A DNA stretch of 64,000 nt from Amorphochlora amoebiformis (taxonomy: Eukaryota; Cercozoa; Chlorarachniophyceae), in contig BAAHQB010000472.1 of the NCBI GenBank assembly GCA_054601695.1, positions 16,043-80,042 of the forward strand. Reading direction: 5' to 3'. The translations under genes were made by a program, and so were the position numbers. The notes under the pieces were generated by a model. The model was given only the letters and a program-made list of their open reading frames with translations. It was not told where the DNA came from and ran no database searches. Every line of letters begins with the position of its first letter. Within the stretch, counting starts at the first letter, position 1. Of the stretch, positions 1 to 62,996 are shown in pieces.

Positions 1-59
1 AGAATTTTTGTGTGTATGTGTTAAATATATACTATATATAAATATACATATATATATAT

Positions 60-109
<50 letters not shown>

Positions 110-112
110 TAA

Positions 113-166
<54 letters not shown>

Positions 167-184
167 ATATACATACATATATAC

Positions 185-229
<45 letters not shown>

Positions 230-265
230 GTATAATGTATGTGTGTATGCGTTATATATTTTCAG

Positions 266-322
266 CTCTACTAAGCCAATAGACGTTGTAGTGAATATGT
301 ATATATATCTCTATCTGTATAT

Positions 323-382
<60 letters not shown>

Positions 383-459
383 TTTTTTAGATCGGAAATG
401 GCACCAAACCGTTTAAGCACTCGTTGATGGAGCCAGCCTGGAATAATCTCCATGAAGTA

Positions 460-493
<34 letters not shown>

Positions 494-525
494 GTTTGTG
501 TAAATATAAAAATAATTATATATCA

Positions 526-563
<38 letters not shown>

Positions 564-704
564 ATATATATTATATATATATATATATTTGTATATATAT
601 GTATATAATATCTATATATGTATATAATATCTACATATGTATATAATATCTACATGTATATGTGTACATATATATACATAAGTATATCATGTACATATAT
701 ATAG

Positions 705-755
<51 letters not shown>

Positions 756-784
756 ATATGTAATATTATTTTTTTTTACTTAAG

Positions 785-831
<47 letters not shown>

Positions 832-903
832 TATGTATGCATGAGTTGCTTACCATAATTCAGCACTTCGTATTATACTGTACTACCCTACAAATAAATA
901 CAG

Positions 904-935
<32 letters not shown>

Positions 936-1541
936 CTTTACATATACATATATATATATATATATTTCAAATACATATAGTAGAATATATGTTATATACA
1001 TATATATACATATAATATATATATACATACACATATATATATATACTATACTATACTATACTATACTAGTCCGAATATAAACTATATATATATTTTTGGA
1101 AAGATTTTCTCTCTCTCGCTCTCTCAGCTCTCACTCAGTTCCTCTGAATCTGTCCTCCTCGATGCCTCTCCACCTTAATCTCTCCTCTATCTCCATCATC
1201 TTACGCATGTCTCAATTCTACGTGTGTTCGCTTTGTGTGTGTGTGTGTGTGTGTTTGTTTCGTGTGTGTGTTCGGTCCTCCAGATTATGGGCGTATACTA
1301 TGACTTTGTGTTCTACCGGCCTTGTCGCTTGGGCTCGGGGTCGCCGGCTTCTAAAGCACGAGAAAAGTTGTTATATTATATATATTTATATATATCTTAT
1401 ATATATATATGTATGTATGTATATATATATATATATATACTATGTATAGCATATGAATGTTTGTAGTGTATTATATGTGTTAGTAAGTAGACGTGTGCAT
1501 GTGTTCATGTACTCCTGCTCATAGATACTTATACACACACA

Positions 1542-1622
<81 letters not shown>

Positions 1623-1734
1623 GATATCTACATATGTATACATATATACATATGTATTCTACTAAAGAAGAGGCTGCAACAACACATACATGCATTCTGT
1701 GTGAATGTATAAATACTAACTGTGTAAATAGATA

Positions 1735-1824
<90 letters not shown>

Positions 1825-2222
1825 AAAATTTTCTTCTACAAGCACTAAGTAATCTTTACCGTTCTCGTTTGGATGTTGGACTTCAATCTTGGAAAAAAAT
1901 TCCCTCACTTCCTCTCCATACCCCCCCCCCTCTCTCAAACCTCTCTTTTCCAATCCTCTCTCTCTCTCACACATGCTCCCTCTCTCTCTCTCGCTCTTCT
2001 ATCTCTCTCTTTCTCTCTCTCTCCCTATATCTCTCTTCTCTCTCTCTCTCTCTTCCCTCCCCCGGTTTTCACTTGAAAATCTAATAATTTACTCCCTCTC
2101 TCTCTCTCTATATATATAATTTCGTAACCTTAATGTATATTGGATACACTAGCTTGATCAATAGCAAGAGGCGTATTAGTGCCACCCGCAGAATTAGCTT
2201 GGAGATGGGAGTGCCCAAAATG

Positions 2223-2266
<44 letters not shown>

Positions 2267-2330
2267 AAAACAGTTGTATTTTGTGATAAATATGTATATA
2301 TATACAATTATTTTTGTATGTAAATATAAC

Positions 2331-2377
<47 letters not shown>

Positions 2378-2409
2378 ATATATATGTGTGTGTGTGTGCG
2401 TGTGTGTGC

Positions 2410-2452
<43 letters not shown>

Positions 2453-2546
2453 TTTGCTTTTATATGTATGTAAGTATGCATAGGTGAATTTTTGTGTAAT
2501 ATACGTAATGTTGCATTAGAATACATGCATATGTATGCACATACAT

Positions 2547-2616
<70 letters not shown>

Positions 2617-2735
2617 TATATATATATGTATATATATATTATATATGTATATATATATGTGTGTGTGTGTGTTAAGAGTGTGGGTGCAAATAATAGCGTT
2701 GGGTAAAATTCATCTTGAGGGTATAATGTCAAGTT

Positions 2736-2770
<35 letters not shown>

Positions 2771-2795
2771 TATATTATATTATATTATATTATAT

Positions 2796-2835
<40 letters not shown>

Positions 2836-2936
2836 ATACATACAGAAACATGTGTTTGTGTTTATATTTGTGATTGTATAAATACCTATATATATACACA
2901 TATATATATATACATACATAAAACATACAATGTACA

Positions 2937-2982
<46 letters not shown>

Positions 2983-3039
2983 ATATGTGTTGTGTGTGTT
3001 CTAGTATGTGTTCATATATATAATACTCTGAATTCATAC

Positions 3040-3070
<31 letters not shown>

Positions 3071-3084
3071 AATTATCTTTCTAT

Positions 3085-3118
<34 letters not shown>

Positions 3119-3243
3119 ATATACACACCTTTTTGAAAAATGTTATATTTTATACACATAGACGAAGTATGGCTGGTATACACCTTGATGCCTCGGGCTG
3201 TCCGGATGTTATTATTATTCAACAGGTTTATACATATTATGCA

Positions 3244-3275
<32 letters not shown>

Positions 3276-3360
3276 GTGTATATATATATATATTGTGTGT
3301 GTGTGTGTGTGTAATACACACATGCATATATACATCCACATATGCAAATATATGGTAATG

Positions 3361-3441
<81 letters not shown>

Positions 3442-3487
3442 GATAAATATATAAACATTTTCATGTATATATATGTGTATATAGTAT

Positions 3488-3518
<31 letters not shown>

Positions 3519-3702
3519 TTATATAATATATATTTATATATATATATATATATATATACATACATATATATGTATATGTATATACGTGTGTGTATCTGTC
3601 TGGAATACACTTGAGCCAATCATCAAATCGAAATACATATATGAATACATACATACACATACACACACACACATATACACACACACACATACACACACAC
3701 AT

Positions 3703-3786
<84 letters not shown>

Positions 3787-3796
3787 TATATATATA

Positions 3797-3860
<64 letters not shown>

Positions 3861-3966
3861 TATGTGTGTGTGTATGCATATATAGTATAATTTACATATG
3901 TATATAAAAACTAGATCGTTGAGCTTCTTAACCGACACCTAAAAGTACATCAGATCAATCTCGTAA

Positions 3967-4021
<55 letters not shown>

Positions 4022-4190
4022 TAAGGGTGAAGGGCAGCAGAGAGATGTAAGAAGAGCACATACATATATACATATCTCTAAATTATATATACATATATAT
4101 ATATATATATTGTATTACTATATATATATGTATATATTGTATTACTATATATATATATATATATAGGGGTTTGCATAAATAAATATATGT

Positions 4191-4231
<41 letters not shown>

Positions 4232-4271
4232 GGGGTGTGAGTATATATATATATATATATATGACAATATA

Positions 4272-4317
<46 letters not shown>

Positions 4318-4437
4318 TGTATATATTATATATATTTATATATATATATATATATGTATATATTAACAATACATATACATTAGAGAATCTCCTCGGATAA
4401 GAAGACGAGCAAGGCGGAGAAGCGAAATCTTGAATAG
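266..4437 (+). CDS. Unidentified multi-exon gene, 3' portion (may start left of the window)
   Basis: I do not recognise this protein. Ten candidate exons join with consistent phase: 266-290, 391-456, 1284-1366, 1673-1700, 2169-2210, 2677-2702, 3162-3225, 3915-3962, 4026-4046 and 4384-4437 (TAG stop). They give about 151 residues with no internal stop. The clearest exons are 391-456 (begins [12 protein letters not shown]), 1284-1366 ([13 protein letters not shown], behind a long CT/GT pyrimidine tract ending CAG), 3162-3225 (ends CPDVIIIQQ), 3915-3962 ([13 protein letters not shown], donor GTAAGT) and the lysine-rich last exon ([15 protein letters not shown]). Exons 1673-1700, 2169-2210 and 2677-2702 are short and rest mainly on phase agreement. 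No start codon was found. Alternatively the 4046 donor could splice to 4548 and join this gene to the next one, skipping the last exon. The introns are dominated by TA and GT microsatellites. Confidence 0.45.
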
Positions 4438-4547
4438 TACTTGACAGAATATATGACAACATATTAAAATGATATATGTTATTTATAATATATGAGAATA
4501 TGTATTTATATACACACTGCTTATCCAATATTTAAATATTTGGGCAG

Positions 4548-12556
<8,009 letters not shown>

Positions 12557-13709
12557 AAGTTTTGTATCAATCAAGATCTAGCTAGCATAGTATACACATT
12601 TACAATTCGATATCATTCCAATGACTTACTGAAAAAATTTGTACGTGTTCGGAGTAACACTCGCGCAATATTAATACGCAGCGCAAACGTGGTGTACTGA
12701 CATTGACATGTATACAACGTTAACAATCATTATGCTGATACGCAACCGGTAATAAGTATAGATGCTTGCAAATACAATTAATACTAGATATAGAAACTGG
12801 ATACTTACCGGTGTACATACGTATACACTGTGATAACTCTAGTTACTAAAGTGTTTTTACGTGTGTATTTAGTCTTAGGAAAACGGATATGACCAGTGAC
12901 ACCCGAGCCATGAAGGCAGGACCTATCTGGTTGAGGCCAGCAGCAGCAAACGCCACCCCAGTCGGTATATGTAGATACGTGTACGTTATATACGTTTACG
13001 TAAAAAAACATACTACATGAAGTATGAAATTTTCAGCCCCATACGTACGCAAGCACATAAGTATTATGCGTACGGCTCTATACGCTAGATACGTACGCAT
13101 TATAAGTCTAGTAAGTATAAAAGTGTACATACCTACATACGTACGCACGTATACCGATGCACATACGTATTGTGCGTACGGCTCTATACGCTAGATACGT
13201 ACGCATGCGTGCGTGCGTAAGTCTAGTAAATACAAAAGTGTACATACCTACATACGTACGTACGTATTACCGAAACCTATAAGTCTAGTAAGTATAAAAG
13301 TGTACATACATACGTACGCACGTATACCGATTGTATGCACATACGTATTGTGCGTACGGCTCTATACGCTAGATACGTACGCATGCGTGCGTGCGTAAGT
13401 CTAGTAAATACAAAAGTGTACATACCTACATACGTACGTACGTATACCGAAACCTGAGGAATTTTCAGCTAATTAATATTGTATATGTGTTTCAAGTAAC
13501 AATTTATAGCACTGCACTAGCTGCATGACCTATCAAAGGTACACGATAGTCCTTGCAAGTGGTTAATGCTTCATTTAACTTCGGATACGGTCGTAGTAAT
13601 TAACTTACACAAATTAGCTTGCACTGAATACGATATCAGTATACTAGATACATGTAGTACATTGCACAATTGTAGCAATTTGTATATACGGATATATATA
13701 TATATCAAT

Positions 13710-13770
<61 letters not shown>

Positions 13771-13831
13771 TCATTCGATTTCAGTCAGAATGTGTTGCTA
13801 CTAAGTTTTTCATAATTCATCGGATATTAAC
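12557..13831. other. Convergent intergenic spacer, TACG-rich
   Basis: This is about 1.3 kb between two stop codons that face each other. Only one TA tract is present (about 13715-13764). The sequence is rich in TACG/CGTA words and contains a tandem repeat at 13052-13455. An open stretch at 12886-12963 starting ATGACCAGTGAC ends at a GTATAT donor-like site, but I could not link it to another exon. I see no convincing gene here. Confidence 0.6.
13052..13455. repeat. TACG-rich degenerate tandem repeat
   Basis: The unit runs GCACATACGTATTGTGCG, CGGCTCTATACGCTAGATAC, GTACGCATGCGTGCGTGCG, AAGTCTAGTAAATACAAAAG, TGTACATACCTACATACG, ATACCGA. Units begin at 13052, 13159 and 13337, with an extra half unit at 13281. 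The copies at 13159 and 13337 are almost identical over about 115 nt (period 178). The first is more diverged (period 107). It lies 3' of both flanking genes and looks non-coding. Confidence 0.85.
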
Positions 13832-14887
13832 TCAGGGTGGAGGATCATAGCTAAGCTTGAGATCTTCGCCAATATCGTGATGGATACCACGCATTTGCTC
13901 CCACTGCCATTTTGTAAATCTCTCTCTAATTTGAGCGTTGTCAAATGGATCCGCAAATCTCTGATCGGGCGTCGCATCCGATTTTATTTCACCGGTGCAA
14001 CTTCCCCTTTCTAACCGCCGGCGCTTGAGCTCGTTGACGTATATGCCAACGGTGCGAATAATCATGACGGCAACAATCTCGCATCCCATACTGGCCTGCT
14101 GTTTAGCTTCCTTCTCAGCAGGAACAGAGGTTTTCGTGGCCTGGAGTTCATAGGCTCTGGCCTTGTAGAGAAACAGCTTGACGAGGTGCTCGATGTTGTT
14201 GAGAGCGCTTTGGACAGCTAGACCCTTACTCCTGGAGCCTACCTTCGCTGTCCACTTTAGAATTCCTTTAGTCTCTTGCAGAAGCCGCGCTATCTCGACT
14301 GTCTTGTTGTAATGGGCTGCGTATTCAAAGAGAGCTGCGATGACATGTTTGGAACGCATACTGGATTTAGATCGCACCTTCTCCAACACCTCTCGGAAGT
14401 CGGCATCGTTGCAGATGAGCGTGGCGCGGGCGATTTCGAACACTTTTGCGTTGTCGTTACAAGTGTCGACACCAGCGATCCCCTCAGCGGCTTCGAACAG
14501 GACAGCTTTGTCGTTCCAACGAGCCCGAGCACTGTGGCAGCCCGCATGACTGCCTCTCGTCCTCAGTGAATTGGTACCAGCTATTCTTTTGGCTTGAGCA
14601 CTAACGTCAATGCCGCTCAAGCGCAGCAGCGCCGTCTTCGCTTCATCCAAGTCGCCGGCAAAAAAGCTGTGGCGAAGTATGATCCAAAGCCTATCCGTGA
14701 CTAGGAGCTCTTTCGTGTTCTCAAAACAGCTTTTGAAGATCAAAGAGGACTGATAGGACGGTTTTCTGCGCATCTCGGCATGGAGTAGGCGCAAGGAGAT
14801 TCCTGTACCCGCTTTATCTTGCTCGAGGAGCTGTGTCAGTAGGCCCTTCGACTCGCCGCGGAGAAGCTTGAGATAGTTCCTGCTCAT
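13832..14887 (-). CDS. Hypothetical 351-residue protein, intronless
   Basis: A single open frame runs from ATG (MSRNYLKLLRGE) to a TGA after SYDPPP. I do not recognise the family. The predicted protein is soluble and mostly helical, with many Lys, Arg, Glu and Ala residues and no evident signal peptide or membrane segment. Helical stretches include RSKHVIAALFEYAAHYN and NNIEHLVKLFLYKARAYEL, loosely like helical repeats, then a basic patch, NELKRRRLERGS. It is the only multi-kilobase-scale island with no TA microsatellite and no intron, whereas its left and right neighbours have 17 and 35 exons. Its base composition is also richer in G+C than the neighbouring non-coding DNA. It ends convergently with the gene to its left, and its start lies 275 nt from the stop of the next minus-strand gene. 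Both alternate-frame ORFs inside it are shorter and less protein-like. It may be a retrocopy or an acquired gene, but that is inference. Confidence 0.75.
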   Translation of the reverse strand: MSRNYLKLLRGESKGLLTQLLEQDKAGTGISLRLLHAEMRRKPSYQSSLIFKSCFENTKELLVTDRLWIILRHSFFAGDLDEAKTALLRLSGIDVSAQAKRIAGTNSLRTRGSHAGCHSARARWNDKAVLFEAAEGIAGVDTCNDNAKVFEIARATLICNDADFREVLEKVRSKSSMRSKHVIAALFEYAAHYNKTVEIARLLQETKGILKWTAKVGSRSKGLAVQSALNNIEHLVKLFLYKARAYELQATKTSVPAEKEAKQQASMGCEIVAVMIIRTVGIYVNELKRRRLERGSCTGEIKSDATPDQRFADPFDNAQIRERFTKWQWEQMRGIHHDIGEDLKLSYDPPP

Positions 14888-14948
14888 GCGTATTGTGTCA
14901 GCTTATGGATATGATAGCGTATTTATGTGTAGTCTCATTTTTGGTATG

Positions 14949-15004
<56 letters not shown>

Positions 15005-15162
15005 CATAGAAATATATATATAGATATATTATATATAAATATATACATATATATTATATACATATATATATATATATATGTACATGTGGTCTATCTACAT
15101 ATGCATATGACAAATGTATGTACGCACATATGTACGTATTTGACAAAGGTTTTGAGGTTTTC

Positions 15163-35886
<20,724 letters not shown>

Positions 35887-36323
35887 ATTTGTGTTTACTT
35901 GGGGCATAATATTGCATATAACAGTATACTATATATACATATATTTATATATATATATATATGTATATTATAATTTATATTTGTATATATATATATATAC
36001 ATATAAGTTAATATTATACGTATACAATACATATATATATATATATACACGTGTTGCAAATGTGATATAGCCATATATATACATATATACACACACACAT
36101 ATACATATATATATATATATATGTATGTATAATTTAACAACAAACATCATATATACGTATATTTATATATAATTATTATATATAATAACTTCGTATGTAT
36201 ATAAACATATACGTATAAATATTTAGATGTAATATATATACATACATTTGCAAATAATTATAGTAACTTGTAATATAATATAGATATAGATATATATATA
36301 TACATATATATGTATTTATATAC

Positions 36324-36356
<33 letters not shown>

Positions 36357-36450
36357 AATATGTGTGTGTAGATATAAATATGTGTGTGTATTGTTGTACG
36401 TATGTTAACGCACACATATAGTACACATATTACGAGCATTTAAAAAAGGT
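35887..36450. other. Intergenic spacer between two minus-strand genes
   Basis: This is about 560 nt upstream of the 35-exon gene and downstream of the stop of the next gene. It is AT-rich with short TA tracts and a GTGTGTGTGTG run near 36341-36355. It should hold the promoter of the 35-exon gene, but no specific element is recognisable. Confidence 0.5.
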
Positions 36451-41202
<4,752 letters not shown>

Positions 41203-41370
41203 TTTCTCGATATCTTCAAGCTTTAATGCACCTATTCACTCTACTATACACTGCAGGTCCCTCAGAATAAAGAGTGGGGTAGAGGAGAGAGAGAGAGGTT
41301 GAAAGAAGCAGGCGACGTCACTTATTGTGCCTTCACGTGTGTCGATAATATTTGCAGAAGTCGTCGGATC
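41203..41370. promoter_or_regulatory. Divergent promoter spacer
   Basis: 168 nt separate the start codons of the minus-strand Thr/Ser-rich gene and the plus-strand aminotransferase. The spacer has no TA microsatellite and carries a purine run, AGAGGAGAGAGAGAGAGG, near 41281. A shared bidirectional promoter is inferred from position only. Confidence 0.4.
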
Positions 41371-47326
<5,956 letters not shown>

Positions 47327-47799
47327 TTTTCATTTATCATGACAGCTGCTAGTAATATTAAGGTACTCAGAGATTTGTCACACACAAGTAGTACGAACAA
47401 TATATATAAAGTTGGCAACAAGTAATAAATTGGTGCCATCGGTGGTTCACTGACAATTTTTATCATCTTCTAATGTTAACACTAACGAACTCTAGATACA
47501 AGACGTATCTAGCTAGTCTAGGCATGCTTTGTGCACAGCATCTATATATATCTAGATATATACTAGCTGATTTAATAGTAGATATAGTTTCTAGTTTGTT
47601 TACTAATGCTAGTAATGGTGCCATGTTCTGAGAGTTTCTAAAGTTTGATCTGAGGTATGTAGCCACACAGTAATTAATTGATAACTTAATACTACTGTCT
47701 AGACTGTACTTGTTTAGCCTAAGTGTCAGACTAGCTTCTGATCCAGTTAATCCAGATTCGATGCTTATGACTCTACTTGAGACCTTTGATTAAAATTGA
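47327..47799. other. Convergent intergenic spacer between the aminotransferase and DRC5 genes
   Basis: The 473 nt have essentially no TA microsatellite. CTAG words are frequent (TCTAGCTAGTCTAG, ATCTAGATATATACTAGC). A minus-strand open stretch here is short and shows no splice support. An AATAAA at 47424-47429 could be the poly(A) signal of the aminotransferase. Confidence 0.55.
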
Positions 47800-58281
<10,482 letters not shown>

Positions 58282-58589
58282 CCGATTCACTCCCACACAC
58301 TCTCTGATGGCAAAAACCGGTCGAAAATGAAGGATAAATTAGCATTCTAACTTTCCCCGCCTCTGGATCTTTCGTTGAGAATATCTATAACCCTCCCAGT
58401 CCCCAAACCCCATTTAAAGTGCCCAACCCTTCGCACCACGTGGCGTTTTCCTTGGGCGGTCAATTAAGGAGGATCTTCAGAGAGTCTCCGTTAGCCACCC
58501 TGAGGAATGCCGGGGATTACGATAAATATCCCGGGGATTCTGGGAAAGTTAGACTTAAAACATCGGCGGCTGTGGAGGACACGCAAACT
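58282..58589. promoter_or_regulatory. Divergent spacer between DRC5 and MFAP1
   Basis: About 308 nt lie between the two proposed start codons. The spacer has no microsatellite. The MFAP1-proximal half is open in the MFAP1 frame without an ATG, so it may be 5' UTR or hold a missed upstream exon end. Promoter function is inferred from the head-to-head arrangement. Confidence 0.4.
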
Positions 58590-60233
58590 ATGGCAGATGA
58601 CCGTCCCGAGCAGCTGTTTGTGCTTCAAAGGAATGCACCCAAGACGGATAAAGTTAACCGTCAGGCTCAAAAGGCCCGAGGAAGCATGATTTATCGTCGA
58701 GGGAGCCAACCACAATGGGCGGGGGATGAGGATTCCTCCGAAGATGACATTGTGAACGCTGACCGCGGCAGGATCCGAAGCCACGCAAAGAAAGGCGGGA
58801 CCCGAGCTGTTAAAATGGAAAAAATTGAGCGTCAAGTTAGAAGACCAGCGGAGCCGGTGGTGTTGTCCTCGAGAACAATAGCAGAACCCGTCGTCGTGAA
58901 GGCAGAGCAGGGAGACGAGGATGAGGACGTTCAAGTGGAGTCCAAGGACCCTGTGCATGTCAAGAAGGAGCTGGACATTGATATTAGTAGCTTAGAAATT
59001 CCAGAAGGCCCAGAGGAGGACAGCGAGGAGGAAGAGGGGGAGGAGGAGGATGTGGATGATCGTCGCGCGGCGATGCGTAGACGTAAGCTGCAAAAGATGA
59101 AGGAGGAGGAGGAACAACGCAAGCAGACCGCGACCAAAGAGGAGGATAAGAAGGATGAGGTGCGCATGAGTGACATGAACACCTCCATGAATACCTCCAT
59201 GAATATCTCCAATACACTCTTCATCTCTTCCCCCTTGCAATCTCTATCCCCTTCTCGAGATCTTCTTTCTCCTTCTCGTTCCCTCTCTTCTCCTCTCCCT
59301 CCCTCTCCTTTTCACCCCTTAAATCTATACGTATACTTTGTATTCCCCTTCTTCAAGGATCTGATTTCATCCATAAATCATGCTTTGTAGTGCCCCTAAT
59401 CATATTAATCTTGATACCCCACTCAGGATGAGGATGAAGATGAGGATGAGGATGAATCTGAGTATGAGAGCGACTCTGAAGAGAGCGTCGCCCGACCTAT
59501 GTTGAAACCTGTGTTTGTGTCCAAGCGGCAACGCCAGACTATCGAGGAGCGCGAGCGTATGGAGGCCGAGGAAGAGGCGTACGAGGAGGAGCTTCGTCAG
59601 CGCGAGAAAGAGCGCAAAGAGCAAGCCAAGAAAATGGTCATTGCGCACCTCAAGGCTGAGGAAGAAGCCAAATTGAAGAGCAAGGAGGAGGAGATGCCCG
59701 ATGACACAGACGGACTTGACGAGGAGGAAGAGATCAAGGCTTGGAAGCTCCGCGAGTTGCGGCGAATCAAGAGGGAGAATGACTTCCGCGAGAGACATAA
59801 GAAGGATCAGGAGGAGATCGAGAAGCGGCGTAATATGACAGACGAGCAAATCGAAGCTCTTAATCGTGTCAAATCTGAGAAGGATAGAGGGAACATGAAA
59901 TTCCTGCAAAAGTACTTTCACAAGGGTGCATTCTTCCAAGACGAAGACCACGAAATTTTCAAGCGAGATTTCAATCAGGCTACCGGGTTGGATAGGGAGG
60001 TGGATCGTTCGGCCTTGCCCAAGGTGCTTCAGGTCAAGAACTTCGGCCTCATGAGCAGGACAAAGTACACGCACTTAGTGGACCAAGACACCACGTACAG
60101 CAGCGGTAAGTCCAAGAGAGAGCTCGAGGATGAAGAGGAACTCAAGTTAAAGTTTCGGGGGAAGCGAAAACTGGCAGGTACCGGGAGGATAGACAATGTG
60201 TTCCGGAAAAAAACTAAAAGTTCTGATTCGTGA
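58590..60233 (+). CDS. MFAP1: MFAP1 homologue, spliceosomal protein
   Basis: The two exons, 58590-59159 and 59427-60233 (TGA), join in phase 0 (donor GAG/GTGCGC, acceptor CTCAG) and give 458 residues, close to the usual 400-450. The N-terminal half is charged and disordered, with Lys/Arg patches and acidic runs. The diagnostic part is the second exon: a DEDEDE run, RPMLKPVFVSKRQRQTI (about 213-229), AWKLRELRRIKREND (about 295), FLQKYFHKGAFFQDED (about 349-364), KRDFNQATG, LPKVLQVKNFG and RTKYTHLVDQDTT (about 401-413), matching the MFAP1 C-terminal domain. From family knowledge, MFAP1 is a B-complex spliceosome component that works with the PRP38 module in activation. The start MADDRPEQLFVLQRN is the first in-frame ATG. 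The frame stays open upstream to about 58420 without an ATG, so the N-terminus is less certain. With one 267-nt TA-free intron it is the least interrupted spliced gene here. Confidence 0.95.
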
Positions 60234-60325
60234 AGCACTATCATGATTTAAATTAAATTGGACATCAAAATAGAAATTCACATATTTATCCGGCCCTATA
60301 GCTACTTGTGTTATTATATATATAC

Positions 60326-60383
<58 letters not shown>

Positions 60384-60405
60384 ATGCATGTGTACATATA
60401 TATAT

Positions 60406-60439
<34 letters not shown>

Positions 60440-60480
60440 TTATACACTAGTAATGGTGTACTGTACATATATATATATCT

Positions 60481-60519
<39 letters not shown>

Positions 60520-60586
60520 CATATATTTTACACACACACACACAGATATATATATGTATATATATATGTATATATATATATATACT

Positions 60587-60633
<47 letters not shown>

Positions 60634-60659
60634 TGTGTGTGTTCGTAAGCGAATGTATC

Positions 60660-60705
<46 letters not shown>

Positions 60706-61447
60706 TGTAGACTAGAAGTTATCTAGATTATAAGATAACTTAATAATGTGTATATGTGTATTGTGAGTGTAAATATAAAAATATAAGAATATAATGTAAA
60801 AAAAAAAAAAAGAAAAAAATCATATACACCATTACTAGTCACTGATTTATATGCACATTCTTCATATATCTAGTATATTCATATATATATATATATATAT
60901 ATGTCTAGTTATATATATAAATATTTATATATGTAAATATATTTATGGATGTGTGTGTGTATCACAGTGTCTTGTATCTAGTGTATGTATATTACTCATA
61001 TGTTTGTATGTTTTTTATGATTTAATATATAATACTATGATATGTATATATCTATATAATTGATATATACACACATTGATAATTATACACATATGTAAAA
61101 TATATATATACACTAGATATACTACACATGACGCTTTCTAGTTTATGACTAGCATGAGTCAATGGACTCGGGCCTACTACTAGTACTACAAGTACTGGTA
61201 ATCAATGGTGTGACTAAGAAGTAGAAGAATAATCTCTGGTGATCGCAGACTATACTATGATATACTAGCATTGCGCATTGTACTAGCTAGCGCTCTCGCT
61301 TGGGCTTCTAGATAATACAAGAGCTCTATAGCCTGGCAGATAATGAAGAACCAACCTACGGTCTACGTACGATGTACATGTACGAGAGTATACGTGACTA
61401 GGCTGGGATAAAAGACCAAATTACTAATGATTAAAAGCAGGTTAAAT
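60234..61447. other. Convergent intergenic spacer after MFAP1
   Basis: The first about 480 nt contain TA, CA and GT repeats. There is an A-rich run at 60797-60817. From about 61100 to 61440 the sequence is complex and rich in CTAG words (CTACTACTAGTACTACAAG, TACTAGCTAGCGC), with no coding frame that I can support. A tRNA was looked for and not found. Confidence 0.5.
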
Positions 61448-61637
61448 CTATCCAGTGCACGCGAACGAACTCCGGATCCAGCGGGATTTTCGGATATCTA
61501 GAAGCCAATCACATAAGTGTCCCACATCCACTTCCGCCGGGCGGTGTCGGACGCCGTTTTCGGGATACCCTAGAACGAGCTTCCGAACCAACCAACGCTT
61601 AACGACCTTAGAATAGATAAATATATATATGAAGTTG

Positions 61638-61720
<83 letters not shown>

Positions 61721-61796
61721 TTATATATGCACTATATATTAAAGATGAAATGATATCTATATTTATGGTATATATATATATATGTTGTAATTAAGT

Positions 61797-61835
<39 letters not shown>

Positions 61836-61856
61836 TACATATATATATATATATAA

Positions 61857-61892
<36 letters not shown>

Positions 61893-61894
61893 TT

Positions 61895-61946
<52 letters not shown>

Positions 61947-61987
61947 TTATATATAATATATATATATATATATATGTATAATATAAT

Positions 61988-62021
<34 letters not shown>

Positions 62022-62451
62022 AGTGATGATATAAACAGAAAACAAGAAACCTTATCAAAAACGAAACATTCGGTCATTCCTCGCTCTAGCTCTTCCACTA
62101 ACTTCTCCGGCGATAAATCCCCTATTGTTAGAGATAAGGATCACTGGTATGGATAGTGTCAGAATCTCGGTACCATGAGATACAGTTAAGGTTCGGGTTA
62201 CATGCCCTAGTATTTTCATGTGAGTTGGAGTAGGGTTTGGCTTAGGGTTAGAGTAAGGTTAAGCCTATGATTGGGCTTCATGTGGTTATAATTAATTTTA
62301 AAGTTAGAATTAGGGTTGATGTGCGCAATGTTGAATACGCCAAGGCTACTTTGCACGCGTTTGTGGGTATATTTTCATGAATACAGGGTACATTATCACA
62401 ACACCACACACATATATATATACGCATATATGCATATATATATATATATAA

Positions 62452-62498
<47 letters not shown>

Positions 62499-62760
62499 GA
62501 TGTCTGCATGTATATATTTAAATATGGATACGTAGGATTATATACATATACACACAATGATTCCCGTAGGTAATATCTGCATGAACTAAATATTTAGATA
62601 AATACACTTACGCACACTGATATGTTAAAATGCACACCAGACATATATAAAAATATATACACACACTCATCTATATATATATATGTATATAAATATATAT
62701 TCATAGATATATACATATTCACGGATATGAAGATATTATATCGGTGTTGTTTTAGTACAC

Positions 62761-62811
<51 letters not shown>

Positions 62812-62882
62812 ATATATATATATATTTATTTTATATATATATATATATATATTATGTGTGTGTGTGTGTGGGTGTTCGTATA

Positions 62883-62935
<53 letters not shown>

Positions 62936-62965
62936 ATATATATATATATATATTATATTAATCAC

Positions 62966-62996
<31 letters not shown>

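Noticed and set aside
1873-2119. Leu/Ser-rich frames in CT repeats
   Set aside because: They are translations of a (CT)n tract, with no splice or family support.
3133-3885. Many open frames of 60-250 codons made of Tyr, Ile, Cys, Val, Thr and His across the window
   Set aside because: They are translations of TA, GT and CA microsatellites in both strands and all frames, without protein-like composition.
12886-12963. Possible first exon starting ATGACCAGTGACACC on the plus strand
   Set aside because: No downstream exon with matching phase was found before the convergent gene; it may be chance.
61160-61440. Possible tRNA or small RNA in the complex CTAG-rich spacer
   Set aside because: No cloverleaf with conserved D- and T-loop words could be found by eye.
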